This document shows, piece by piece, positions 17,535 to 25,515 of a DNA stretch of 64,000 nt; position 1 is the first letter of the stretch; every line of letters starts with the position of its first letter. Below the pieces are notes generated by a model. It was not told the origin of the DNA and searched no databases. It saw nothing but the letters and a program-made list of their open reading frames with translations. The DNA is taken from assembly GCF_021044685.1 (NCBI RefSeq), contig NZ_CP088014.1, positions 2,342,001-2,406,000 of the forward strand. Direction: 5' to 3'. The position numbers were made by a program, and so were the translations under genes. The stretch comes from Bradyrhizobium daqingense (GTDB lineage: Bacteria > Pseudomonadota > Alphaproteobacteria > Rhizobiales > Xanthobacteraceae).

Positions 17535-19040
17535 TCAAGCGGAGATGCCGCGCGGCGCCGGTTCGAGATCGTTGATGACGTCCTTCGCTGCTGCGGCCAT
17601 GATTGGCCGGCTGACGGGAGGCGGCGCGCCCTCCTGCGCCGGCAGGCTGATGACCGCGTAGAGGCCCTTCGGCCCGTTGGTCAGGACGATGTCTCCGCCG
17701 TGGTGCCGGACGATGGTCCGAGCAATGGAAAGACCGAGGCCAACGCCTCCTGTCTCGCGATTTCGCGAGTTCTCGATCCGGAAAAACGGCGTAAAAACCT
17801 GCTCCCGCGCGCTCTCGGGAATGCCGGGCCCATCGTCCGAGACGATGATTTCGATATTGTCTGCGCGTCTTCCCACGCTGACGCGCGCCCGCTCCCCATA
17901 ACGGATGGCGTTCTCAATGAGGTTACGGCACGCGCGGCGGAGCGCCTCTGGCCGGCAGCCGTAGCCGATCTTCTGTCCGTTCGAGAACGAGACGTCGTGA
18001 CCGAGTTCGGCAAGATCATGGCAGAGACTTTCCACGAGCGCCGAGAGTTCCACGGTGCGCGTATTCTCCGCAGTCGCATCTTCGCGAGCGAATGCGAGAG
18101 TCGCTTCTGTCATCGTCTGTATTTCGGTAATGGTGGAAAGTATCTTCTCGCGCACGTCGTCGTCGCGAACGAATTCCGCACGCAAACGGAGCGAGGTCAG
18201 GGGGGTGCGCAGATCATGTCCGATGGCGGCCAGCATTTTGGTGCGGTCGTCGACGAAACGATGCAGGCGCGCTTGCATACGGTTGAATGCCTCGGCGGTG
18301 CGTCGGATATCGTCAGGGCCGGTTTCCGGCAACGGCACGATCTCCTGGCCACGGCCAAGCGCATCGGCGGCTACGGCGAGGCGGCGCAAGGGTTGCGCAA
18401 TGCCGCGTGCGGCAAACACCGCAATAATGGACAAAGACAACGCTGAGAGGCCGAGTGCCAAGGTGGACTTGGAGGTCCAGAAGCCGTCTTGTGCGGGTTT
18501 GGCAAATGCAGTGTTCAGCCATGTCCCGTTCGCCAGTTGAACCGCCAGGCCCATGCCAGTGGTGTCATCGAGATAAAGAAACTTGGCCGGGCGGGAGAGC
18601 GGCCAGGCTTCCGGTCTGAGGTCGATCCACTGTGAGGAGGTGGCGCTGCTGCTCTTGGCTGTGTTTCGGGTGAAGTCCGGCCTGACCTCGGCGGGCACGT
18701 GACCGGGAAAGGACACGCGCGGCAATGGCTGCGCCAGGCGCTCCCATGCGTCCTCTCGCCATTCCGAGGCATTCTTCAGGCCGTCGGTCGATATCCAATA
18801 TCTCGCCGCACTGGTACTGCTGGCATTGAGGATGTCGGTCTGCAGCGATTGAGGGGTCGCTTCCAGGACCCGGGCCAGCGAGGCACACCTGCTGAGTATC
18901 TCGCCCTTGGCCGCCTTCCGGATCGACTGCCCGTGCTCGTCCCAGGAAATGAAGAACACGATTGCTTGCGACAGCACGAGCGACAGCAGCGTGAAGCAGA
19001 TGAAGCGGGCTGCAAGACTGCGCGTCCACAAGCTCATCAT
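17535..19040 (-). CDS. Two-component sensor histidine kinase
   Basis: 501 residues. Membrane helix 1 lies at about 10-32, a periplasmic sensor region at about 33-190 and helix 2 at about 192-212, then HAMP. The phospho-acceptor is H275 in GHDLRTPL, with the N box NLIENAIRYG, G1 box DDGPGIP and G2 box GGVGLGLSIA intact. It is translated just after the response regulator (ATGA overlap at 19037-19040). The EnvZ-like architecture pairs with OmpR-type regulators. Signal unknown; the sensor domain has no motif I recognise. No transporter or enzyme gene is adjacent to hint at the target. Confidence 0.93.
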   Translation of the reverse strand: MMSLWTRSLAARFICFTLLSLVLSQAIVFFISWDEHGQSIRKAAKGEILSRCASLARVLEATPQSLQTDILNASSTSAARYWISTDGLKNASEWREDAWERLAQPLPRVSFPGHVPAEVRPDFTRNTAKSSSATSSQWIDLRPEAWPLSRPAKFLYLDDTTGMGLAVQLANGTWLNTAFAKPAQDGFWTSKSTLALGLSALSLSIIAVFAARGIAQPLRRLAVAADALGRGQEIVPLPETGPDDIRRTAEAFNRMQARLHRFVDDRTKMLAAIGHDLRTPLTSLRLRAEFVRDDDVREKILSTITEIQTMTEATLAFAREDATAENTRTVELSALVESLCHDLAELGHDVSFSNGQKIGYGCRPEALRRACRNLIENAIRYGERARVSVGRRADNIEIIVSDDGPGIPESAREQVFTPFFRIENSRNRETGGVGLGLSIARTIVRHHGGDIVLTNGPKGLYAVISLPAQEGAPPPVSRPIMAAAAKDVINDLEPAPRGISA

Positions 19041-19756
19041 GGTTGCCCGATCTCGGCGACGAGGCTGTATCCGCCACCCCAGTGAGTTTTGATCAAGGAG
19101 GGTACTTTCGGGTCGGCCTCGATCTTCTTCCGCAAACGGCTGACCTGATTGTCGATGCTCCGGTCGAACGGATCGGCATCCCGGCCGACCGTCAGGTCAA
19201 GGAGCTGGTTGCGGCTGAGGACCAGGCCCGGATGATCGAGAAATGCACACAAGAGACGGAACTCCGCCGTGCTGAGCGGCACGGCAACGCCGTCGCTTCC
19301 CAGCAACTCGCGCCGGTTGACGTCAAAGGTCCACCGGTCGAAACGTACGATCTTGCTGGCCAGCCGGCCCTTTTGCGGCGGCAGGCTTTGCACGCGCCGA
19401 AGCACCGCCTTGATGCGGGCGAGGAGTTCGCGGGGATTGAATGGCTTGGTCACGTAGTCATCGGCACCCACTTCCAGGCCGACGATGCGGTCGGTCTCCT
19501 CCGCCATGGCAGTCAAAAGGATAACGGGAAGCTCCGTGGTGCTGCGCAGATGGCGGCAGAGGGACAAGCCATCCTCGCCTGGCATCATGATGTCAAGAAC
19601 CACGAGGTCCGGAGCACTTCGTTCGAGCAAACGACGCAGTGCGATAGCGCTTTCCGCGAGGCTGATCCGGTAGCCATGCTGCATCAGGTATTTGCCGACC
19701 AGGTCGCGGATGTCGCGATGATCGTCCACGACGGCGATGTGTGGTGCCGAGTCCAT
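19037..19756 (-). CDS. OmpR-family response regulator
   Basis: 239 residues. The receiver domain has D11-D12, phospho-acceptor D55 in LVVLDIMMPGEDG, and K104 in YVTKPFNP. The C-terminal winged helix has SNTAEFRLL-like LSTAEFRLLCAFLDHPG and ends with VSRLRKKIEADP and THWGGGYSL, typical of OmpR/PhoB output domains. It is first in the two-gene operon with the kinase. Repeated TGTCGCAA elements lie 190-420 bp upstream and could be its binding sites. Confidence 0.94.
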   Translation of the reverse strand: MDSAPHIAVVDDHRDIRDLVGKYLMQHGYRISLAESAIALRRLLERSAPDLVVLDIMMPGEDGLSLCRHLRSTTELPVILLTAMAEETDRIVGLEVGADDYVTKPFNPRELLARIKAVLRRVQSLPPQKGRLASKIVRFDRWTFDVNRRELLGSDGVAVPLSTAEFRLLCAFLDHPGLVLSRNQLLDLTVGRDADPFDRSIDNQVSRLRKKIEADPKVPSLIKTHWGGGYSLVAEIGQP

Positions 19757-20540
19757 CCAATTGCTCCGTTCAGCATCCAGAATGTATCGGCCGCATACGA
19801 TCGACTGAAATCACATCCTTGCGGGACGGCTTCCTGAATGCAACGTGGCGATCAAATCAGATCGCAGGGCCGGTCTGTTCCGGGAGGAACCGCCTGCATC
19901 TGCAAGTGTTTCGATCCTGGTTCAAACGTCTTAGCTGCAAGCTGTCGCAGAACTTTGTCCTGACGGGCCGCATCTGTCGCAAATTGTCGCAAACTCGCAT
20001 GCCCATCAGGATGATGCGATCTCCGAAGCCGCACTGAATCAACGTGGTTGAAAAACGGCAGGCAGGAGGGGATACAGGCAAAGACGGTCAACTTTGTCGC
20101 GAACTATGCAATGCAGCATACCTGAGACAGATCGCGACAATTCCCGGTACCGCAGGCAAAGTCCTGCGACAACGCGGTCCCATCATGCGCGCATGTTCAA
20201 TCGAGCAGGAGCGCTGCATGTGTGCGAGGGACGCCGTTTCTCAGAGAGCAGATCTGGAAATCTCGGGGGGCTCAACAGTCGGGCACAGTGATGGCGACAT
20301 CACAAAGGCATGGCTCGTGGGCAGAGCAGCATTTCGGATAACCTGCCTGCTCGTTCTCGTATTGCGAAATTCGTCCTCTTCGGCGACGCCCGTTGATTTG
20401 ACCCAGGGCGCAAGTCGCGTGGCCATTTCGCGTCTCGTGGCCGATGACGACCGGCGGACGCCCGCATCTCAGGTTCGCATGCCCGTAGAGATTGGTCGGC
20501 AAGGTGCCGACCGCGCCAAGGCATTGTGGCGTCGCACCAT
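19757..20540. other. 784-bp gene-poor region with repeated TGTCGC elements
   Basis: The open frames here (for example 20044-20544, plus strand) have no family-like sequence, no good ribosome-binding site and irregular composition, so I call no gene. The region contains six copies of TGTCGC(A/G)A in both orientations between 19943 and 20172. It may be regulatory DNA or the decayed remains of a gene. Confidence 0.5.
19975..19993 (+). promoter_or_regulatory. Direct repeat TGTCGCAAA x2 with 10-bp period
   Basis: TGTCGCAAA occurs at 19975-19983 and again at 19985-19993, one helical turn apart, as expected for OmpR-family dimers. Related sites: TGTCGCAG 19943-19950, TGTCGCGAA 20095-20103, and inverted copies ending GCGACAA at 20140 and GCGACAA at 20172. 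The regulator is not proven. Confidence 0.45.
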
Positions 20541-20924
20541 CTAACGATCCGAAGCCTTTTCTTCGATCAAAGCTTTGATGCCTAAGACGACAATGATGAT
20601 GATCGCCCCCTGAGCCGTGATCACGGCCGGCCAAATGCGCGAAAAGGCCGGGTCGACGTATTTCTGAGGACCGAACGACACGAGTGCCGTCAGGGCGAAA
20701 AGGAGCGCAAATGCACTGCCGATGCGGGTACCATCGTGGCCGAGTTGGAACGCCACCGCGCCAATCGCCAATGACGCGCCTAGGAAAGGGGCAAGAGCGA
20801 ATGGCGCCACCTCGAGCGGCGGATGCGGCGCGGTGCGCGTGAGCAGGGCCAGCAACATCACCGCCGTGAGCACCAGGAGCACGAGAACCGCCGCCTGGAC
20901 ACCCGATCGTGACGATTGTGCCAT
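20541..20924 (-). CDS. Small multi-pass membrane protein of unknown function
   Basis: 127 residues with four likely membrane helices (AAVLVLLVLTAVMLLALL; ALAPFLGASLAIGAVAFQL; IGSAFALLFALTALVSF; VITAQGAIIIIVVLGIKAL). I do not recognise a family. It is divergent from the TetR gene across 87 bp that contain two palindromic operators, so it is the probable regulatory target of that repressor. A transport or membrane-stress role is a guess only. Confidence 0.72.
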   Translation of the reverse strand: MAQSSRSGVQAAVLVLLVLTAVMLLALLTRTAPHPPLEVAPFALAPFLGASLAIGAVAFQLGHDGTRIGSAFALLFALTALVSFGPQKYVDPAFSRIWPAVITAQGAIIIIVVLGIKALIEEKASDR

Positions 20925-20932
20925 CTCACCCT

Positions 20933-20950
20933 CCGTACTTGTGGGTACGC
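20933..20950. promoter_or_regulatory. TetR operator 1 (CCGTAC-N6-GTACGC)
   Basis: Palindrome CCGTAC TTGTGG GTACGC. The same half-sites recur 28 bp downstream. It lies between the divergent membrane-protein and TetR genes, 9 bp upstream of the membrane-protein start codon. Confidence 0.65.
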
Positions 20951-20960
20951 CTTGACGTTT

Positions 20961-20978
20961 CCGTACGCGGAGGTACGG
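20961..20978. promoter_or_regulatory. TetR operator 2 (CCGTAC-N6-GTACGG)
   Basis: Perfect palindrome with 6-bp arms, CCGTAC GCGGAG GTACGG. A minus-strand TTGACA (20988-20983) lies just beside it, so a bound repressor would cover the -10 region of a promoter for the membrane-protein gene. Together with operator 1 it fits autoregulation by the adjacent TetR protein. Confidence 0.7.
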
Positions 20979-21011
20979 TTATTGTCAAGCTCTATCGATG
21001 AGGTGGTGTTC

Positions 21012-21635
21012 GTGAAGCGGGCTTCCCGCGACGGTCGTCGCGACGAGATCCTGGATGTCGCCGTTCAGGTCCTGTTCGAGCGCGGTTATCGCGATGCCAG
21101 CATGCTCGAAATCGCCAACCGTGCAGCGGCGTCCAAGGAAACGCTTTACGCCTGGTTCGGTGACAAGCAAGGCCTGCTTGCGGCCTTGATCGAAAGAAAC
21201 GCACAACACGTGCAAGCAGTCCTCGCAGGACACCTGAAAGGGGAGGCGCCTCCCGAGCGTGTGCTGCTCGAATTTGGTCGCGCCCTGCTTGAGCTGCTGT
21301 TGGGGGATACTGCGGTCGCGATCAACCGCGCCGTGATCGCCGAGGTGAAGTCGGATCCCGCGCTTGCGCGAATGCTGGCTGCCGGCGGACGCCAGGCCGT
21401 GTTGCCCACCTTCATCCGCTTGCTGGAAGGATATGCCGAGCATGAGGTCCTACAGCTCGACGACGCCACACTGGCGGCCGAAGACTTCCTCGGCCTGTTG
21501 CTTGGTGACACCCAGATCAGGCGGCTTCACGGCGTGCTGCCGCGCCCTCGCAGGGCGCAGATCGAGGCGCGCGCCGCCCGCGCCGCCCGCGCTTTCCTGC
21601 TGCTGTACGGCGGCGACCGAATGGGCTCGAACTAA
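21012..21635 (+). CDS. TetR-family transcriptional repressor
   Basis: 207 residues from GTG 21012, with GAGG just upstream; the frame extends to ATG 20916, but that start would overlap the operators. The N-terminal helix-turn-helix is SMLEIANRAAASKETLYAWFGDKQGLLAALIE, the standard TetR signature. The C-terminal ligand domain resembles the TetR_C_7/AefR-like group. Divergent from a membrane-protein gene with two shared operators, it most likely represses both until a small ligand binds. Confidence 0.88.
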   Translation: MKRASRDGRRDEILDVAVQVLFERGYRDASMLEIANRAAASKETLYAWFGDKQGLLAALIERNAQHVQAVLAGHLKGEAPPERVLLEFGRALLELLLGDTAVAINRAVIAEVKSDPALARMLAAGGRQAVLPTFIRLLEGYAEHEVLQLDDATLAAEDFLGLLLGDTQIRRLHGVLPRPRRAQIEARAARAARAFLLLYGGDRMGSN

Positions 21636-21800
21636 TGGCAACCTCAATCAGACAAGTTCGCGGGTCTTGCTCCGAGTGGGGCGCCAGACAATCCTGATCC
21701 ATTGAAAACCTACGCACTCTAGGCAACCATAAGAGCATGGAGTGACAGCTGTTCACGTCTGACTCACAAGGTGGTCCACAATGGCGATCGCGTCCGTCAC

Positions 21801-23618
21801 ATGGCAATCCTGATCCCCAGTCTCGGCTTTGCGCGCTTCGACAGCCGTGGCGAGCTGCGACTGGCGGAACGGCTCAAGGACTTCCTCGAAGAGAACGCCA
21901 TCGTCTGGCACAACCTTCCTGTCGGCCCGCTCAACCGGCATCCGGATTTCATCATCGTTCATCCCGCGAACGGCCTGCTCGTGCTCGAGGTGAAGGACTG
22001 GCGCCTGGACACGATCGTTGCGGCGGACAAGACGAAGGTCGAGCTGCTCACAAATCGTGGTGTGGTACGGGAGAGCAACCCGCTGGAGCAGGCGCGCAAA
22101 TATACCTTCGAGGTCATGCGCACGCTGGAGCGCGACGGGCAATTGCTGTTTCCGCCCGGCCATCGCTACATGGGCCGGGCCATCGTCCCGTTCGGTTTCG
22201 GCGCCGTCTTCACGAACATCACTCGCAAGCAGTTCGATCAGACCAATCTCACGGAGGTATTCCCGGAGCATCTCTGCCTGTTCAAGGATGAGATGACGGA
22301 GGGCGCGGATCCCGAGGAATTCCGGTCCAGATTGTGGCGCATGGTTCATCCGCGTTTCGGCGAGCCGCTCTCCATGCCGCAGTTCGACCGGCTGCGCGCA
22401 CTGCTGTTTCCCGAGATCCGCATCCGGCAGATCGCGCTGCCTCTGGATGACGCGCCCAGAGCTGATCCCTCGGACCGGACGCTCGCTGTCATGGACCTGC
22501 ATCAGGAGCAGTTCGCGCGCAGTCTGGGAGAGGGACATCGCATCATCCGCGGCGTCGCCGGATCGGGCAAGACCCTGATCCTTGCCTTTCGCGCCGAATA
22601 TCTGGCACGTGCGGCGGCAAAGCCGGTGCTCATCCTGTGTTACGCCAACGGCATCGCCGGGCGGCTCGAGGATGCCATGCAGAGCAGGGGCGTGGAGAAC
22701 CGCGTTCAGGTCCTCACCTTCCATTCCTGGTGCTACCGGATGCTGCGGACCTACGGGATTCCCGCCCCGTCGGAGCGGGACTATCCGGACTATGCAGCGC
22801 GGCTGGCTGCGAGCGTGTCGGAGGTCGTGAAGGCCGTCGATGAAGGCCATATCCCGATGGAGCAGTATGACGCTGTCCTCATCGACGAGGCGCACGACTT
22901 CGAGCCGCAATGGCTCGCGCTTGCGGCCAAGATGGTGAACCCGCGCACCAAAGCGCTGATGGTCGTCTACGACGACATCCAGGCCATCTACAAAGGACGT
23001 GAGCGCCCGGTGTGGAGCCAGCTCGGGATCGAGGCCAAGGGCAGAACGACCGTCTTAAAGGTCAATTATAGCAACACGTCGCAGATCGTGGCCTTCGCCA
23101 GACGCTTTGCTGCGGACGTCATTGGCGCTCCCGGCGTCACCGCCGACGATGAGCACGCCATCCTGTTGCCCGAAGATGCGGGACGGCAGGGACTGGAGCC
23201 CGCCGTGCAACGCTGCGTGAGCGTGGACGCAGAAGCTCACTGCGTCGCCGAGTGGTTTCTTGACCGGAAGAAAGCGGGATACGAGTGGTCGCAGATGGCG
23301 TGTCTATACCCGGAGCACTGGATCGGCGGCCGGGTCGCGCAGATCCTTGCCAGGCACAACGTGCCGATCGATATGGCCAAGGACAATCGCAACAGAGTTT
23401 CGGTCAAGCGGGTGGCCGTGCGATTCCTGAGCATGCACAGCGCGAAAGGGCTGGAGTTTCCCTGCGTCGCCATTGCCGGCCTGGGCTTGCTCGGCCGTCA
23501 CGGCGAGACCGTCGAGGAATGTGTCCGGCTGACCTATGTCGGCGTGACCCGGGCAACGCACGAGGCGCTGCTGACGTATTCGAGCGAGTCGGCGTTGGTG
23601 CAGCGTCTGATTGCGTAG
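21801..23618 (+). CDS. NERD-domain nuclease fused to UvrD-like SF1 helicase
   Basis: 605 residues from ATG 21801 (MAILIPSLGFARF); 21771 is an in-frame alternative. The NERD nuclease-like domain at about 15-130 keeps D49 in RHPDF and E63-x-K65 in VLEVKDW. The helicase part has Walker A GVAGSGKT at 251-258, DEAH at 362-365, and late SF1 motifs MHSAKGLEFPCVAIAGL and VRLTYVGVTRAT. It would be expected to unwind and cut DNA. It is a stand-alone gene flanked by unrelated genes. Such proteins occur in DNA repair and in phage defence; neither is shown here. Confidence 0.87.
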   Translation: MAILIPSLGFARFDSRGELRLAERLKDFLEENAIVWHNLPVGPLNRHPDFIIVHPANGLLVLEVKDWRLDTIVAADKTKVELLTNRGVVRESNPLEQARKYTFEVMRTLERDGQLLFPPGHRYMGRAIVPFGFGAVFTNITRKQFDQTNLTEVFPEHLCLFKDEMTEGADPEEFRSRLWRMVHPRFGEPLSMPQFDRLRALLFPEIRIRQIALPLDDAPRADPSDRTLAVMDLHQEQFARSLGEGHRIIRGVAGSGKTLILAFRAEYLARAAAKPVLILCYANGIAGRLEDAMQSRGVENRVQVLTFHSWCYRMLRTYGIPAPSERDYPDYAARLAASVSEVVKAVDEGHIPMEQYDAVLIDEAHDFEPQWLALAAKMVNPRTKALMVVYDDIQAIYKGRERPVWSQLGIEAKGRTTVLKVNYSNTSQIVAFARRFAADVIGAPGVTADDEHAILLPEDAGRQGLEPAVQRCVSVDAEAHCVAEWFLDRKKAGYEWSQMACLYPEHWIGGRVAQILARHNVPIDMAKDNRNRVSVKRVAVRFLSMHSAKGLEFPCVAIAGLGLLGRHGETVEECVRLTYVGVTRATHEALLTYSSESALVQRLIA

Positions 23619-23643
23619 ACTGGCGCCGCGCAGGGGGATACGC

Positions 23644-24669
23644 CTACGCCGTCGTGCCGTCGATCGAGCGGCGGATCACGCGCTGCACTTCCGCATTCGA
23701 CAGGAACAGATCGTGGTTGATGATGCCCCAGCCTTCCGCCGAGGCATCGACCACGCGCACGCCGAGCCGCGCGATGACGGCCTTCTCGGCGGCGCCGACC
23801 CGGGTCATGCCGCCTGCGATCTGGCCGGACAGCGCCAAAGCGCGATCGTTGGTCGCGGCGATCACGGTGATCTTGCCGGCGAGCGGACCGATGCGCTGGA
23901 CCGCCGACGAGAACACGTCCATGTCGATGTCGGGCGCGGCAAAGACCACAGAGCCGATCTTGCCCGTGACCGTGTCGCCGTATCGCGCGTAGAGCTGACG
24001 CAGGCTTTCGAGCGTCAGCATGGTTCCCATGCTGTGCGCAACGATGTGCACGCGGCCGGCGCTCGGCGCCGACACCAGTGCGGAGAGCACGCGTTCGAAA
24101 TCGTCGCGAGACCACATCGCGCTGTCGCGGTCATAGGCGTAGTCGAACAATCCGGCCTTGGAGGGCCAGGAGAACGCCATGGTCCGGCCGCGGAACTTGA
24201 TCCCGTCGGAGAGAAAGGCGGCATCCAGCACCGCCGCCTCGAATGTCTGCTTGAAACCGTGCACATAGATCAGCACGTCGCCGCTGCCGGCCTGCGCAGC
24301 GAGATCGCCAACGTCGGCCGATACCGGCTCGACCCGATCAAGGCGCCAATTGCCCAGACCAACCGAAGCGAGGGAGAGCCGGCTCTCGTCCGGCGCCACC
24401 AGCTTGGCCCGTGCGACCGTCATGCCGGTCGCGCGCTCCGGCCCGAACCACGGCTTGGTGCGGCCGCCGTTCACCGGCTTACGCGTGGTGGTGACGAGCA
24501 ATGTGGGTTCAACGGAGAGGGACGATGCGTCGAAGCGCGCGCCGGTCGCACCCAAGCCGGCGCATCCACCGAGCGCGAGCGCACTCCCGGCCGACGCGAA
24601 GCCGCCGAGGAACGCGCGGCGCGAAACGGAATGACGGGAGTAGCGTTGCAGAAGACGTCGGACGATCAC
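23644..24669 (-). CDS. Tat-exported lipoprotein, alpha/beta hydrolase (DUF900)
   Basis: 341 residues from GTG 24669, which has AAAGG about five bases upstream; an ATG at 24720 is in frame. The N-terminus has a twin-arginine motif SRRAFLGG followed by a lipobox LALGGC, so it is probably folded before export and then lipidated. The hydrolase domain has VLIYVHGFKQTF and the nucleophile elbow VAHSMGT, the DUF900 pattern. Substrate unknown. It converges on the NERD-helicase gene. Confidence 0.82.
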   Translation of the reverse strand: MIVRRLLQRYSRHSVSRRAFLGGFASAGSALALGGCAGLGATGARFDASSLSVEPTLLVTTTRKPVNGGRTKPWFGPERATGMTVARAKLVAPDESRLSLASVGLGNWRLDRVEPVSADVGDLAAQAGSGDVLIYVHGFKQTFEAAVLDAAFLSDGIKFRGRTMAFSWPSKAGLFDYAYDRDSAMWSRDDFERVLSALVSAPSAGRVHIVAHSMGTMLTLESLRQLYARYGDTVTGKIGSVVFAAPDIDMDVFSSAVQRIGPLAGKITVIAATNDRALALSGQIAGGMTRVGAAEKAVIARLGVRVVDASAEGWGIINHDLFLSNAEVQRVIRRSIDGTTA

Positions 24670-24798
24670 ACGGAACCTTTGGGAACTTTGCCCACCACAA
24701 TGCCGCCCCGCCCCGCTCACTGAATGACAATGGGGGCAAGAAGACGGCAGAGCCGTCTCTGCGACCGGTTCAGTCGGGGTATCCGGACGAATGTCCCA

Positions 24799-25236
24799 TC
24801 AGCCGATGATTTCGATCGAATGTAGCGCGCACCACTCGCGCAAGGCCTGCTCGGTTGCCTCCTTCTCGAAGGCATGCCAGCGCTCGATCGCACGTCGTCG
24901 AGCGAGCAGGGCTTTGAACTTCGGATAAGCGCCTCGCTTGCTGAAGAAATAGCGGACGTCATCGAAATCATCCGGCAGGAACTCGCGGGCAAAAGCGAGC
25001 ACCAGGGGTTTGCCGAGATCGAGATCGCGCTTGTCGGGGAGCGGGATATATTTGTCCTCGTTCTCGATGTCATCAGGCAGTTCGTCGTCCAACTCTCCCG
25101 AGTAAAGAGGATTAGTCTGGTAGTAGATCTCCGCTGTCTGTTTACAGACGAAGGCGCGGAAGTCTCCCAGGCCGCCACCGGTACCGGTATTGGCAAACTC
25201 AAGGGCTTCCAGGATGTCATTGAACTTCACCGGCAT
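24799..25236 (-). CDS. UPF0158-like protein
   Basis: 145 residues from ATG 25236 (MPVKFNDILEALEFANTG); upstream codons to 25395 look non-coding. The sequence has an acidic centre (DDIENEDKYIPLPDKRDLDLG) and a C-terminal half FSKRGAYPKFKALLARRRAI ending ALREWCALHSIEI, which fits the UPF0158 pattern as I recall it. The family has no established function. It contains no membrane or signal sequence. It is a solitary gene. Confidence 0.65.
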   Translation of the reverse strand: MPVKFNDILEALEFANTGTGGGLGDFRAFVCKQTAEIYYQTNPLYSGELDDELPDDIENEDKYIPLPDKRDLDLGKPLVLAFAREFLPDDFDDVRYFFSKRGAYPKFKALLARRRAIERWHAFEKEATEQALREWCALHSIEIIG

Positions 25237-25515
25237 CGGGTTGGGCCACCGTGTGCTCACATTGGATCCATCGCTTTTCGGCCGGCCTCGCAAGCCGCGA
25301 CGAGTGTGGATATATTCATCCAGAACGCGGCGCCTGTCTTGAAGAATTTTCCCGCGCCCAGCGCGTTGGCTGTGACGGGCTTTTGTTGCGCGCAATGCGC
25401 TCGATCACTGCCTGCCAAATGACCTTCCGTGCAAGCATGATGCGTCGGCCTCTGTGGAGGTGGTCGTTGCGCCCAGAATCTGCCTTGATACAAGTTCAGC
25501 GCGGAGGAGTGCGAC

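Noticed and set aside
20044..20544. 166-codon open frame on the plus strand
   Set aside because: No similarity, unbalanced composition and no ribosome-binding site; overlaps the repeated TGTCGC elements.
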